From Paralichthys olivaceus (taxonomy: Eukaryota > Chordata > Actinopteri > Pleuronectiformes > Paralichthyidae), in assembly GCF_024713975.1 (NCBI RefSeq), contig NC_091094.1:26436501-26500500 (forward strand): a DNA stretch of 64,000 nt, written 5' to 3'. The notes beneath the pieces were generated by a model that saw only the letters and a program-made list of their open reading frames with translations, had not been told where the DNA came from and searched no databases. The translations under genes and the position numbers were made by a program. Below are positions 1 through 13,252 of the stretch, in pieces. Each line of letters begins with the position of its first letter. The stretch's first letter is position 1.

Positions 1-1439
1 TGCTGTATCCTCCTCACTTGTCTCCATGGTTTGTGAGATGAATGAAAATAAAATGTGATTATTGAGCATATCACACATTTCATCCTCATCCTGCACTGAC
101 ACAACGAATGAAAGTTTTAATTGTAAACCACACATCAGTCCATGCAAGTGTGTGAACAAACACACTGATGTTTTCAGACGGCATGAGCCTGCAGGTGGTG
201 CTGCAGCTCCTGAGCTCTGCAGTGCTGAGGAGCGTGTATGCATTAACATATACTGGCTTCATAGAGACATACTCTTTTAATTCATTTAAGTTTGGTATTG
301 TTCTGTGACACAAATTAATATGTTCGTTGTACCCAGGGTTTTTATATTACAATCATGATGCTGTCAGAACATTATCACAGGCTTCAGGTTAATATGATCA
401 AATTATTTTATATGGTTACAAAAACAATTCAAAATAATGATGTTCATGTGGTGATGTGAACTTCTGACCATAGCATGTAAATTGAACTGTGTTTGCTTGT
501 TTTCAAATTGAAGCATCCTGTGTGTTGCAGTGGATTAAGCCAATGTCAACAGAGAGCTAAGCTTTAAACAAACTCTGCTTTAGGGACAGTCAACTGCTTC
601 TAATCTGGGACCAACAGCCGTAGAGTCCGGTCTATTAGAAAACAAATGCTTACACACAGAGTGGCAATCTGTCTTTTTATTACATGTCTCACTAATCAAG
701 AAAACATCATAACATAAGAAACGATTTGTTAATCTAATGCGACATTTTACCCTGCATCTGTTAGAAAATGCAAATTCAATACAAGTAACTATTAGCAACT
801 GAGAAAAAACTTTTAACTGATCCTATATACATATAAAAATATATGTGTATATACATATATCATAAAAATAATAAACACATTGTTATACATATACACACAC
901 ACACACAAATATATATATTATATAACAAAGTGTGTGCCATATAAAGTTGGCTGCAAAGAAGCCAAGGAGCCAAATCAAATGTCCCTAAAAAGAAACAGGT
1001 AATAGAGCAATGCTGTCAGAGTTCAAACATAGCACATACTGTATCTATGAAAATAAACTATGTTCTAAACTTGGTAAAGAGCTGAAATTCTCAGCAGAGC
1101 AGAAAATCTGTGAATCTCTATAGAAAGAGTTGTCTTGACAGAAGAGCTCCAACCCTCAAGTTGAAGTTGTGACCAAACACATAAAGAGGAGCATAAAGTC
1201 GCACTTATACTAAAATTTACTCAGCTGTGTTTGAGATATTTACGACTGCATCAGATTGAAGTGCAGTATTCTGCCCTGAGTTTTGTATTATACTTGACAC
1301 CTTGGGACTTTTTGGAAAATAAAGAAACAACAGGAACCTATGACATCTTGCAGATTAAGCAACACAGTTTGACTGTGGCAACTATAACTTCATAGTCGGT
1401 CATAGAAAGAATTAGCAATCGCACTGGCAATCTCTTTTC

Positions 1440-2025
1440 TAAAAATCAAACCTTGCATCAATGCAGTCAAGCTGCGGAGCTGTGGAGGGTTCGCACCCTG
1501 GCACTGCAGATTGCACTGAATGACTAACCTTGTCTGTGAGCCGCTCACCATGGCTGGCGAGCTGCCACTGGGAACACTGGAAGTGTGAAAGGGATAGCAA
1601 AGCCTCTCAATTGGCTTCCAAAGCCAAGCTTAGTGAGGCCTCTTTTCTTCCTTAGTGTGACGAGCCGACGAGGCAGGATCTCCAAGAAGCCTGTCACTTT
1701 GACCTAATCCGCTTTCGGCCCAGCTGTGGGGGAAAGTCACCTCTTAGTTTTATCACATTTGAATGCAAACAAGGCCGGAAGGGTGCTTGTGTGTCACATC
1801 GGAGGGCCTGTGAGCTCCTCTGAAAGGGAACCCCTGTAGTCAAGGAGAAAAATGTGACAGGCAGCTCTATCATTGCTCACCAGCCAGACAATTTGAAAAA
1901 TATTGCCTCTTTCAAGGCGCGCTCTGCTTTTTGGGGGCCTAACCCAACACAGCAGGCTGTTTAGCATCTCCACAGCCATGCGATTGCTCCTGATAGCCCC
2001 ATTAGGGAGATTCATTGTCAGTGTT
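1440..2025. promoter_or_regulatory. Candidate conserved non-coding block 1
   Basis: Non-repetitive, balanced base composition in AT-rich surroundings, no open frame of note. It contains a TGACCTAATCC (nuclear-receptor half-site plus OTX/PITX-type core) and TTTGAATGCAAAC (POU-like). The call rests on texture only. Confidence 0.3.
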
Positions 2026-2810
2026 AAACATTACTTAGAGGATTAACTTCAACAATCCAGTGGTCGACAGGTGCATACATTTGTTCATATAAAACTTTTA
2101 AAACATAAATAACCGGACAGTCTTCCCTGTGGAAAAAATATGATTAATACATTTACAGTATGTGAAATAATCTGTTTACATGATGTAAAGATGTTTGATT
2201 AAGATTTTAATGTTGTCTTTCAGTTGGAGGGCAGGACTTATTGATTTCATGTTGAGATTTTGTAAAAACCCTGTGCTCTCACTCAAATATACCCTGTTTG
2301 AGCTTACATTGTCTGCACTCCAGGTTTAGCTCTCTTCATCACGCTCACCTTGATTCTGTGAGCACATGAAATGTTTCTTTCTTCTTCTGTGCTTGGATTT
2401 TTTTTGTGCAACAAGTTGGTAAAAATTAGCCAACCAATAGAATGCCAGAGATCCAGACCGAGTTGAGGAGAAAAGCTGAAGCTAGTTCGCAGGAAATCTG
2501 AGTACAAGCAGGGTGTATTTGAGTGGGAGTGCAGGGTATTGAGGGAAAACATTACAAAATCTACTCTCAAACTGGAAGACCACGCTCTTAAATAAAAAAA
2601 GGAAAATAACATGTTTCAACACAAAAATAATCTACACCTACACCTATAATCTACAATTTTGAAGAGATGTTCCAAAAACATTTTCAACAGTATCAGAGGA
2701 ATTGCCGATGCTCTACACATCTACATCATGATTTGGGTGCAGCTTATAAATCACTACATCTGCTTGCTCGCTGATTTCAGTGTATAAGCCTCATAACAAC
2801 TTTATCTGAT

Positions 2811-3182
2811 TTAAAGGTCCAGTGTGTAAGATTCAGGTGAAAGGGAACTATTGGCAGAAATTTAATGTAGAATAATCCTCATGATGTTTTCACTAGTTTG
2901 TTTCATCTAAATTGTATGAATTGTAGTTTTCTTTACCCCAGAAAAGGTCCTTTATATTTAAATACTTTATATTTAAATACTTTATATTTACATCGAGGGG
3001 ACCCTCTCTACAGAGGCTGCCATGTTTTTTACATTAGTCCAGACTGAACAAACTAAACACCTTTTGAGTTTTTATGACAACTGAAGCTACCACAGGTTCT
3101 TTTTCATGTTTGGAAGGAGAGGGTGAGTCGAGGGGTGTTCAGCTGCAACATCAACACTAGATTCTACACACTGTACCTTTAA
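2811..3182 (+). mobile_element. TTAA-flanked MITE, copy A (best preserved)
   Basis: About 370 bp, flanked by TTAA on both sides. Its ends are inverted repeats (TTAAAGGTCCAGTGTGTAAG at the left; the right end reads TTAAAGGTACAGTGTGTAGA on the other strand). It has no coding capacity. Related copies lie at 20733, 40161 and 58418 in the same orientation. It is a non-autonomous DNA transposon; TTAA flanks suggest piggyBac-type mobilisation, but the superfamily is inferred. Confidence 0.8.
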
Positions 3183-4879
3183 CTATAAAGAAAAGCAGGA
3201 GTGTGTTATTCACACAATGACAATTTCACCATTGATCTGCCAAACACATAATTGCATACTGACCGAGTGATGAGGTCATTCAGGGATGTGGAGACTCAGT
3301 AGTAAAATGTGATGCAGTGGACTAATACAGCTACAGTATGTGTGTATATATATGCAGTAGAAAAATATGTGCATTCCCTGTGATCTCTGAGATGAAGTGT
3401 TCTTCCTCAAGAAGACTAATCCCAAAAGATCTACAGAGCAGCTTAAGTGTTTTATTATGCTGTGTACATTTCAACACATTCAAATATACAGTACTTCCTA
3501 AGCAGTGGAAACACTAGTTTGAGGAGGGAAAAGGTCACACACGAGAGCAGATCATGGTGAGAAGTCAGCAGAAGGATTAACAAGTTCACTCGAATCATGG
3601 CGGAACAAAAGGAAATATCAACAAGTGCTGATTGTTCCAAACCACAACTGCGTTGGTGCTGTCCTCCAGCTACCACGCCACTGTGACAGGCTGCACTGGG
3701 TGAAATGATGAATGGATTTAATAAGGTTTCAGCTCACAGTTACACCACAAGCAGATGAGACAAAACAAACATGTGTTTCTATGTGTTTTGAAGAGCATGG
3801 AGAAAACACACATGCACAGACTGGCTTTATGGCTCTCCTGTCTGCTCAGAGGACTCATGGATCCCAAGCCTGTGAGCATCAAGGTTTCACACAAATGACT
3901 GAGGTTAAGAGATTGTCTTCAGATTTTAACAGCTGCTTTATATCATAATACATAATAAGTCAATAATAAATCAGAGGAGCAAGTGTCCCTTTTTTCATAA
4001 CAAATCCATTAAGACGCCTTAACAACAGCAGTAAGCATGAGCATAAACAGCGATGGTCACCATGGATAGAAAGAAAAAGAGCAGCAACTACAAAAACCAA
4101 AGATATCAAAAAAGAAAACCTAAGCACACAATGTCTGATGATTTATGGAAAGGGCAATGGACAAACAACAGCAAGAAGAATGGTGCATACGTCCACCAAG
4201 TCTCAACAGTCCCCTTAAATTCTATCAAAAGGTTCCTGAGAAATCAGTGAAAATCTTGCAATAAACAAATATATGTGTGTGTGTGTCTGTGTCTGTGTTT
4301 GTGTGTCTGTCTGTGTGAAAAAGATAACACCCTCTAATGTGTGGGACTCTGGAAAGCTCTTCTCATTTTCAAATCAATGTTGAAACTAAAGTAAACCACC
4401 ACGTTGTCTAACATTCAGAGACCCCACACCCTCTCCTGCCACATTGACAGGCATCAGTGTAGGTGGTTCATGTGGCTCGGATCTTTAATGTCTGTGCACT
4501 GGCTGCATGTGATGGTGGTTCAAATGGTGAGAAGCCTCATCTTCATACCACATTTCTGTAAAAAAGTGCTGCTACTGGAGTCATTGTAGAATTTCTGGGT
4601 TCAATGGAGTTGACTTCTTTAGTTTCTCAAAGAGACTGTTGGCTCAGAAGATTTAATGACTGAATTATGTCTATTTCTCAGTCTAGTTTTCTGTGTAATC
4701 GTTGCTGTTTAGACCCAAGAAGGATTTCGACTGGGTACAATCCTTTGTTGTACCTGCACCTGTAACCAGAGAGTCACTGGACCTCAGGAACGGCAATTTA
4801 CTGTGGTTGTGATCGCACAAGTATCGTCTGACAGTGCCCTTGCCACATTTTGTTTCAGTGGAGTACTGTAGTTGTGTCA

Positions 4880-5225
4880 GTGGCCACTGGTAATAATAGT
4901 ATAGCTTTCCCCTCTGGGAGAAAGAAGCGAATGCAATCTCGCCACACCATCTCTCTGCTTTTAAGCCTCGCACACACTGCTGACATAAAACACAAATGCT
5001 CCTTTTATTACCTGGCAGTGATTGTTTGCTGAATGGGGAATGGCCTCCAGGAACTGACCGAGCATTCCAGAGCAGCGCTACAGTATTCCAGAGGGAGTGC
5101 TGGCCATTGTGTCTCTGTTAGGTCAGCCTATCATGTGGCCCAGGAATTAAGGATGAGTTTGTTAATGGCTGGATGTGATCTGATTTTCTCAGTCAGGTGC
5201 CCATCGGGAGTACATTCTTGTCAGT
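4880..5225. promoter_or_regulatory. Candidate conserved non-coding block 2 with TEAD-like sites
   Basis: Non-repetitive block with several GGAATG/CATTCC cores in a short span (about 5035-5095), the TEAD binding core. Function is inferred. Confidence 0.3.
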
Positions 5226-6589
5226 GTACAGTTTTGTTTTGTAGTCCACAGACTAATGTCACAGAGGCGTGAAGTGTGATTATGGAACAACCTTTGATTA
5301 GTTGGCCTTGTCTGCAGGAGTATTGTAATGTACTCTACCAAACAATTCACATTATCAGGAGGTTTTTTCTTTTTTATAAAAAACTGTTTGTGTGTTAAGG
5401 TTTGTAATCTACCCAGTGTGAGATGGATAATCCAATCAGGACACTATTTCTGGAAAGAGATGTCCATATTGAATTTATTAAATGCCACTTTAATTGTCTG
5501 AGATGATATTTAAGTTTTATGCTAAACTTTTAAACTGATTAACTATAAATAAATTCTGTTGTAAACTTTTTATCAAAAAAAATAGAGCAAATGAGAAGGT
5601 GTGACGTGAAAGTAGTAATTTTAGCATCTTTAAGGTCACTGTTTGGTTTGGCAGCATCTTTGTTTTAACCTGTTTGGAATGATGTGTTCTCTTGGTCTGT
5701 GTTAAAGCTCCAGAGCTACTTCAGAATGATTCCTTGTCATTAGTGGGTCCTCCTCAAACAGTTCAACAATATACTGTTCCTTTTTATTGTTAGTGTGCAG
5801 AGTTTTTATTAACATTCTGTGGTACAGAGTGGAGTGTGAAGCGCTGAAAGCAAATTCCATCCTACCTGGTTTATCCACAATACAGTTTACATAGTCAATA
5901 TTTTCATAATAATGAAAGTGAATTTGATTTATTAGTATTTATGTGGGTAAAAGGTTTACTTTTATTTTCAGCTCAATATAAAGCATTGATTTAACATAAC
6001 AAATGTTGTGATTTAATATGCAAACAAACTATTTGCTGTCATGATGGATATCAGCACCCGCAACACCTGTGAATCTCTGTGTCAGTCCGATGTGGTGAAA
6101 TAAGATTGATTTCCAGCCTGTAGAGTTTGTCTCTAATGTTATTGGTTGCAAAGTTAATGCATAACTACACCATAACATGTGATTTTCTGACATCATAGTG
6201 ATGTCATGATGATGTCATTCTTACCCTGTGATCATAAAAGATTTAGATTTATACAAGCTTCAGGCTCTGTCAGTTGTACAATAGGATGCAGAGAGACATT
6301 AAAATGTTTGAGGTCATTTTCTGACTTCAGTGTGACTTCCTCATAACGTTATGTTACTTTATAATTAGGAATACGTTTTTGGTCAATAAAGCTTTAGATT
6401 GTCTCTCTTGCTCGATTATTTGTAACGATATCTTAGAAAATGGGTTTTTCTGACAGTATTATTGTTGGCTTTGACCTTTGACTGATCAGCTCCGATAGTT
6501 AATCACATGTGGATACTCTCTTGTGTAGCTCTTCTTCATGCTCACCCTCACTGTCCTTATATAAGCCCCAAGTCAATCAGCATCAGTTA

Positions 6590-6990
6590 TTTAATTATCG
6601 TCCTCGCTCTGACATCATTGGTCTGGCCAGCTGTGTTTTTCTGAGCAGAGGATGACACCGACGGACACCTCTGACCTCACGCTGAACTAGTCTCTCAGCA
6701 AATCAGGCGGCAGCAGAGGTCCGCTCCTGCCGTTAGCTATCACCGGAGCACACTCTGAGGGCTAAACTCCAGATGGAATTTCTTTCCAGATCAATTGGAA
6801 AAAGAGGAGCATCCAAAGGAGCTCCATGGAAAATATGTGTTGGTGGAGTGTTCGCTGATGCAACCTGCCAGTGCTCATGGGATACAAAAGGCCTCACCTG
6901 TTAAATGTGAGGGCCACTGGCTGAGCCTGTCCATTTCCTATGAAGGCCTATGAAGAAAAGTATGTATCAGTGGCAGGCTGCCTGTGTCCT
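6590..6990. promoter_or_regulatory. Candidate conserved non-coding block 3
   Basis: Balanced-composition, non-repetitive sequence without a gene. It stands out from AT-rich flanks. No specific motif combination decides its role. Confidence 0.22.
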
Positions 6991-8784
6991 GGCAAAGAGT
7001 CCTCTTGCCTATGGTCAGTCTGAAAGTCTCAACATAAATATCAACTTTCCCTTCTGGAGGAGGCCTCAAGCTGTCTAAACAATGACTGAGGGGGGACAGC
7101 AACAAGCAACATGAGGCAGCCATGGGAAAGCAGGACACACATCTTAGGGAGCAGGAGGAAGACTCTGCCTTTATTTTTCTTATTCTGATAAATATGAACT
7201 TAGGTCCCACATGTGGTTGCTCAACTTTTTATAGTCACCAGGTGCAGCGCTCCTCTGACTCATTACACTGTGTTATTTACATGTACACACACATATAAGC
7301 CACATTAAATGTAGACAACGTGTGATGTTTGCAGCGGTGAGGTTACAAGGTAACAATGTGTGCAAAATTGAGTCCACCTAAAACAGAAGAACATACGTAT
7401 GTCATATAAAAGACTTTAGAAAGTAAGCTCTGCAAATGTTTTATGAAGAAGGAAATGACAGATGGATACTCAATGTGTTGGGATAATAAAAATTATAAAA
7501 TTTTACAAGGAAACTCCAAAGGCAAGTTCATCTCCATTTCATTGTGACCTCTACACCTAGTGTTTTCTTTTCTGCCGCACTACATGAATTGACATTAATT
7601 CCTCGGTAAACTGAGCAGCTGGTGTGTTGAACAGTGAGAGTGGCTCCGGGTCCAACTCTTCTTAAGAGATTTATGTAATTGCTCTTTCAACAAAAACAAG
7701 CGGTGGGCCTACACCAGCATCACTGGTTGCAGGTCTCTTGTACAGAGGCCCATTCAAACTACAAGGGAACCTCTTTCAGCTTGAAAAAGATGTTTCTGAG
7801 TGTAATTGCATTACAGATCTTCAGAGGGTTTTGATCTCTGTTTCTCTTTCTACCTCTGCCAGACTTTGTCTGAACATCACAGGCTGCAGATGAAAGGTCA
7901 CCACAGGTACAGTAATGTTGTTGTCACTATTGTTTTCTCTGCAGTATCATTACCCTGACAGCTGACATGCAAGCTGACTTTTAATTTGTCACATAAACCT
8001 ACTACCTATCATAGTGCCTGGAATAGGATCTGCATCATTTTCCCAGACAGCTAGTAGTCTGGGCTGATTCTGCTTCCAAAGCATGACATCTGGCACAGAA
8101 GAGAGCTGAGATCTTTTTTTTCTTTCCCTTTCAGAATCCATGTCTTGTCACTTGTTGAAACTTGTTGTTTTAAAGCAACACAGCAGAGAGCTCACCAATT
8201 CAATCCTGGGCTAATGTTGCCAGCACAAATGACTAAGCCCTGCATTCATCATTATCATACTAATCCTCAAGTTTCCATAGTTTATAGTGCTGTGCCATTG
8301 TAGTGACCTCACTGTGAACCTCCAAACCTCAAAAGACCTTTTTTATAATGCAGAGTAAACTTTGTGTCTACAGTCAACATCTGGGCAAAAAAACAGAGTT
8401 CCTTCATCAGTGATTAGGAGCTCTATCACAGAGGCTGTTGAAGCATGCAGTTTTGGTGCAAACTCCAGAGTCATGCACGTTTACAATATGAGTGTGTCTT
8501 ATCTCAGTAATTCCTCATGAAGCTCGTAAAGATATGTGCTCGATGAATGCGAGCAGAATAGTTTCCTGACTGAAGCAATGCAATCATGAAAACATACCAG
8601 TGACTGTCTGGAAGTAAAGATAACATGGCGAGGTCCTGCACAGGTAAGCACACCCAAGCCCCGAGAGGAAAACAAAGTTCAGACGACTTGATTGTCAGGA
8701 GAAGACGTTAGAGATGTGACAAGAGGTCCACTGCTCACATTATTGTGTTGTAGCTTGAATGATAAATAGATACAATTCATATTT

Positions 8785-9478
8785 TTGTCCATTACACTCA
8801 TCAAGGTCAAGTATTCAGACCCTTTGCTGTGGCATGTTGTGGTCAGGAACATCCTGTTCCCTTCAGTTATTGTTGAGATTTGTCTACAATCTGACTGCCA
8901 CCAGTGGCAACTGAATTTACAGGACATAGTTTAGAAAAGCACACACCTGTGTGTATCAGGTCCCACAGTTCACACTTCATGTCAGGACAAAAAAACTAAC
9001 CATGACGTCCAAGAAACTCTTTAAACCTCAGTGATAAAACTGCAATAAGGTAGACTGAAGATCAGAGCGTGGATATAAAACCTTTTCTAAAATTTGTGAC
9101 TGTGCACAGTGACTTCAATAATTATGAACTTTAATATTCGGTACCAGCACCCTTTCTAGAGTTGACCCTCAAGCCAAACTGAGTGAACAAGCAAGAGGCT
9201 TGGACAGGGAGCTGAGCAAGAACCCGTGGTCATTTTAACTGAGCTTCAGAAAAGAAGTATGACAATCTTAACAGCTCTTCATCAATCAGGTCATTATGGT
9301 AGAGTGGATGGATGGAATCTTTGAGTAAAATGCATTTTACTCCCTGCTTGGAGTTTGCTCGAAGGCAATAAAAAGAATTTTGAGAGCATGAGGAAAATTG
9401 TTCTCTGCTCTGACAAAAAGCTTTGGGCAGAACTCCAAACACAATGTCTGGAGAACACCAGGAATAAACACCCATTAA
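8785..9478 (+). pseudogene. Tc1-like DNA transposon remnant with dead transposase
   Basis: Stretches such as AAGTATTCAGACCCTTTGCT, CACACCTGT...CAGGTCCCACAGTT, CATCAATCAGGTCATTATGG and CTTGGAGTTTGCTCGAAGGC match in order the left part of Tc1-like elements common in fish. The frame is broken by stops and frameshifts (fragments such as LDRELSKNP and LFINQ remain). The 3' third, including the last catalytic residues, is missing. It is inactive. Confidence 0.8.
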
Positions 9479-9714
9479 ACATTAATGTGTCTGCAGGACA
9501 AATCTCTTACTGTCCTTGAGACATGACAAAAGCCCTCTGTGGACAGAGCTGAAGACTGTAGTTTTTAAAAGTATCTCCATTGGCTGTTACTCTTTCAAAC
9601 GTTTGTATTGGTGGACCCCTTTGGTGACTATTTTCAAAAGTGACAAATCAAACAACATTTGGACCAGTTTTGGCTCCTTCATGGAGAGGACAGTGACCAG
9701 CATTACATCTCTGT

Positions 9715-10335
9715 GTCTACTTATTTTCTTAGTAAGACCGTACCTCACTCTGGAAAATGCCAAAAAGTTTACTCATGCTTTTATACTTTCTTGTCTGGAC
9801 TAAATTCAGGATTAACAAAAAAATCCATTGACCGGCTCCAGCTTGTACAAAATTCAGCAGGCAGGGTTTAAATGAGAACTAGGAAAAGAGATCAGTTTTA
9901 TCATCTTTACACTGGCTTCCAGTATCACTGAGGATTTATTTTAAAATTATTTTACTTGTTACTAAGTGTCTTAATGGTACAGCACCCTTATTCATCTATG
10001 AATGTTTATCAGAGTATGTTCCCTCAGGTTTTCTACCATGAGCTTGCTACATATCCCAAAAAGAATCACAAAAGGTTTGCTATGTTTTAAGAAACAACTG
10101 AAGACCTATTTCTATGTGATCTTGCTTTTACTTAATTTATCTTCTATTTTTAACACCATTGTTTTTCTTGTATTTTTTTATTACTTTTTATACCTTTTGC
10201 TAGTTTTCTGGTTTTTATCCTTAGTCTCTGTTTTATTGCTAAAGTATTCTTACTGATCTACCTTATTTCATGTCTTTGATTTTATTTTAAAGCACTTTTG
10301 GTTGCATTTTATGTATGAAAGGTGCTGTAATTAAT
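9715..10335 (+). mobile_element. 5'-truncated LINE (L2/Rex1-type) reverse-transcriptase tail
   Basis: Degenerate translation keeps RPYLTLENAKKFTHAF, KKSIDRLQLVQNSAGRV and LHWLPV-like, TAPLFIYECLSEYVPSG-like pieces in order, as in the C-terminal end of L2/Rex1-type ORF2. Several stops and a frame change show it is dead. It ends with a T-rich stretch and AAAGGTGCTGTAATTAATG, typical of the 3' tail of these elements. Confidence 0.75.
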
Positions 10336-11699
10336 GTTTAATTACATTAATTATTATATCATTATTATTATAATTATTACTTTGTTTATTGAATCAGAGA
10401 GGTGGAGCAGCAGGTTCTTACCCAACTACCCACAAGCTGTGACAGACAAACTGCTTTTACACATGCGCTGAACCCCTAAACCTTTCTGGACATCTGAAAA
10501 AAACTGTTGAACCAGACATTTACTCTTCCAGCTGCCAAATACAGTTTGCATAAATTCAGTTTGAGCCAATATATAAATAACAAATAGATAAAGGCCTGAG
10601 ACAGGCTGATACCATTGCAGAATGCAAACACAATGTGATGACATCATAATCATGTTATCTGATGTACTAGCATTCCACAACAGTTTTCAAATAAATCCTC
10701 AATAGACACATTGACCCAACATGAACATTTTGACCTGGTCTTACTCGATGTGTGTGGGAAGAGTGAATCAGAATCAGCAACAGAGAACAGAACTATAAAC
10801 AATGGATTGACAGGTTGTTGCTTTAATGCTGGTCCAATGGTGGTGCATAATGATCGTGAATAAAAGCTCGTAGACATGCTTCTCATTCACCAGTCACAGC
10901 ATTTGAAGAGGGTTGTTTTGGATATTGTGCTGATGTGGTGTTGGTCTATCATCAGGCTGTTCATTACTCAAACGTATTTTAGCATGACTGTCACAACTGT
11001 TTTCAGGTTCCTCCAGCTGCCCTCTCTGCTGCGGGATGATCCGCCACATTCCTCAGCTTAAATCAACTGAGAAAGGTGTGAGGTGATGAAACCATCAAGA
11101 ATGAGCAAATTCTATACAGGAATCTTTGCGTCACTGAAAGCGTACCTACCTATATGTAAAGAACCATCTCTGCTGTTACCAGAGCTGGCTATTAACACTT
11201 TGCTTTAGGCATGAGAGTTTTCTCATCATTTAATTGCTCAATACGCTTCAAGAACTTTTTACATCCTTTTATTTGGAGAAGAAATTACAGCTTGCAGGGT
11301 GTAAAGCAGGAAGTGGTTTGTGTAGCTGATGCTTGCTTATTTGTTTTTCATGTCAGCATGGCCACAGGGACATACCTCCCATGTCCTGTCAGTACAGTGG
11401 ATCATATGGTGCACGCCATGTGTCATTACTGCATTCTTCACACGTCTTTACCGTCAAGGCAGCAGAGGGTGTAACAGTCTGATATAAACCTTTGTAGGGA
11501 CAACTCATAATTTAGTTTGCCCAACATTGTAAGCTTTAATAACAGCGTGATACTCCGCCATATACTCCACAAATTGGTATGAGCTGCAGGCTAACACAAG
11601 CTCGAGAATCGTTTCTAATCCTTTTTCATACGTGCAGTATAATTTCAGATACATGCCACACATGTGGTAAAAAGGCCCGCAGGAGAAAAAAAAGTATAA

Positions 11700-11800
11700 T
11701 TAAGTGCATCTTGATGTTTTTTCTTTGGCTTCTCTGGGATTAAGCGCTCTGTCAATCACCTCCGGAGACAAAGGGGGACCGGGACCTCCAGCATGGCTTC
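11700..11800. promoter_or_regulatory. Candidate enhancer with PBX/PREP, TCF and OTX-type sites
   Basis: Within about 55 bases: CTTTGG at 11723-11728, GGATTA at 11737-11742, CTGTCAATCA at 11749-11758 (exact reverse complement of the PBX-PREP composite TGATTGACAG) and ACAAAGG at 11768-11774. Confidence 0.35.
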
Positions 11801-12199
11801 ATGTCTTAGTGCGTAACCACAGCACAACTACACGACACTTCAGTGCTGATCGCAGCAGATCTCTACCTGTGCCAAACACCGATCCCAGTTAGGAGATGGT
11901 AAAAGCAGGTATGTGGCATGACTGAAAAAATAAAAACTCATGTAATCCTTTAAACATAGAGTTCTATGGAGTGTTTTCCAAATTTTCTTTTTGTCACAGG
12001 TACTTCACATGCACATTGTGACACCTTCAGGCGATATTGTTGACTCTCCATACATTATGTGCATTGAAAGAGTTAATGTCCCTGACTGTCCATTCTGGAG
12101 GTAGTGTAATTGCACCTCAAGAGCCATATCAAATGTGCATTGGACAAAGCTCCAATCTTTTGAACTGGTATGAGTCTATGACTATGCATCGTTGGTTTT

Positions 12200-12490
12200 A
12201 TTGGTCAGCCTGTTGATCAGTTGGTCCACACTGAATTATCTCAACAACCTATGAATAGATTTTGTTCATGGTGCACGGTGGGTCTCAACAGTTATTTCAT
12301 GGATTGCTTTGATATGATATAAATTCATGTTCCGCTCAAGATGAATTGAGACAGCTTTGAGTTCCACCGATATATTTCTTCAAACACCCTCATCATGTCA
12401 AAATGTTATACTTTGGTTTACGACCAGCAACCTGCATGATATTCCTATTTGCCTCAGTTAGTCAACATTCAGTGCTAATTAGCAAATGTA
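12200..12490 (+). repeat. Old dispersed repeat fragment
   Basis: TTCATGTTCCGCTCAAGATGA, ATTTTACTTTGG-like CATGTCAAAATGTTATACTT and AGTGCTAATTAGCAAATGTA occur in this order in a common teleost interspersed repeat, recalled from memory. Confidence 0.45.
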
Positions 12491-12494
12491 AGTG

Positions 12495-12770
12495 GCTGTT
12501 GCTCAGGAGGTAGAGGTAGCCAGGAGGGTGGTGGTTCAATGTCATTGTTCACAATTCACCATGCCGAAGGGTCTTTGGGCAAGAGATGAACTGAACCCTG
12601 ATTTTCCCCTGATGGCTGTACAGGCAGTGTGTGAGTGAGAGAGAGCCTTGCCCATAGATGCACTGAATGAATCAATGGGTGAATGGCAAAACAGAGCGGT
12701 GAAGCATGTTGAGAGGTCATCAAGACTAGAAACGTGATATATAAATACAGACCATTTACTACTCACAGTC
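12495..12770 (+). repeat. tRNA-derived SINE-like repeat
   Basis: Contains GGTGGTTCAATG (B-box-like), TGCCGAAGGGTCTTTGGGC, CCCTGATGGCTGTACAGGCA and the tail AGGTCATCAAGACTAGAAA...ATACAGACCATTTACTA, a composite common in teleost genomes. Related copies are at 25770, 54893 and, inverted, 37830. Confidence 0.65.
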
Positions 12771-13059
12771 TCACAGACTATGTGGCAACAGATGAACCTT
12801 GTCTGGTATTCACTGGTGGGTAAGTCGACACAAACAAATTATGTCTAGACTGAACACAAAGTGTATTTTTGCCTTTATCAGCAGAAATTCACAAGCATGG
12901 GATGGCTCCCTGGTGTTGGGGCAGTATGGGATTTGACAGGAGAGACAAGTCAGCAGCAACAACAAGGTTTTGAAAACAAGTCAAATAGACAAAAAGACTC
13001 GAGCTCACTGTGTGTGCTGTGGTGAATAATTAGCGGGGAAATCTGACTGAGCAAAAATT

Positions 13060-13252
13060 CTGATGTTCTAGTGGACGTTGGAAAAAACTGGTGATGATGA
13101 TTGTTTTGTTTCCACTGTGCTCAAGTGTTTGCTTATTATGGGAACTGTTGAGGTTCTCTAGAAAATTGGAAGCTCTAGAGACTTTTATGTAAAGTGCCTT
13201 GAGATAATGCATGTAATTTGCCACAATGCAAATACAATTGAATTGCATTGGG
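13060..13252 (+). repeat. Retroposon 3' tail repeat
   Basis: GTGCTCAAGTGTTTGCTTAT...GGGAACTGTTGAGGTTCTCT...AAAGTGCCTTGAGATAATGC is a widespread teleost retroposon tail. A second copy is at about 34390-34560. Confidence 0.55.

Larger units (their letters stand above)
1..8784. other. Gene-free 3' flank of wnt7a, distal part
   Basis: No coding exon with conserved residues and splice sites was found on either strand; open frames are short and random-looking. It contains TA/CA-rich simple sequence (about 826-935), MITE copy A, a GT-rich run at 4272-4316, and candidate conserved blocks 1 to 3. Confidence 0.7.
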
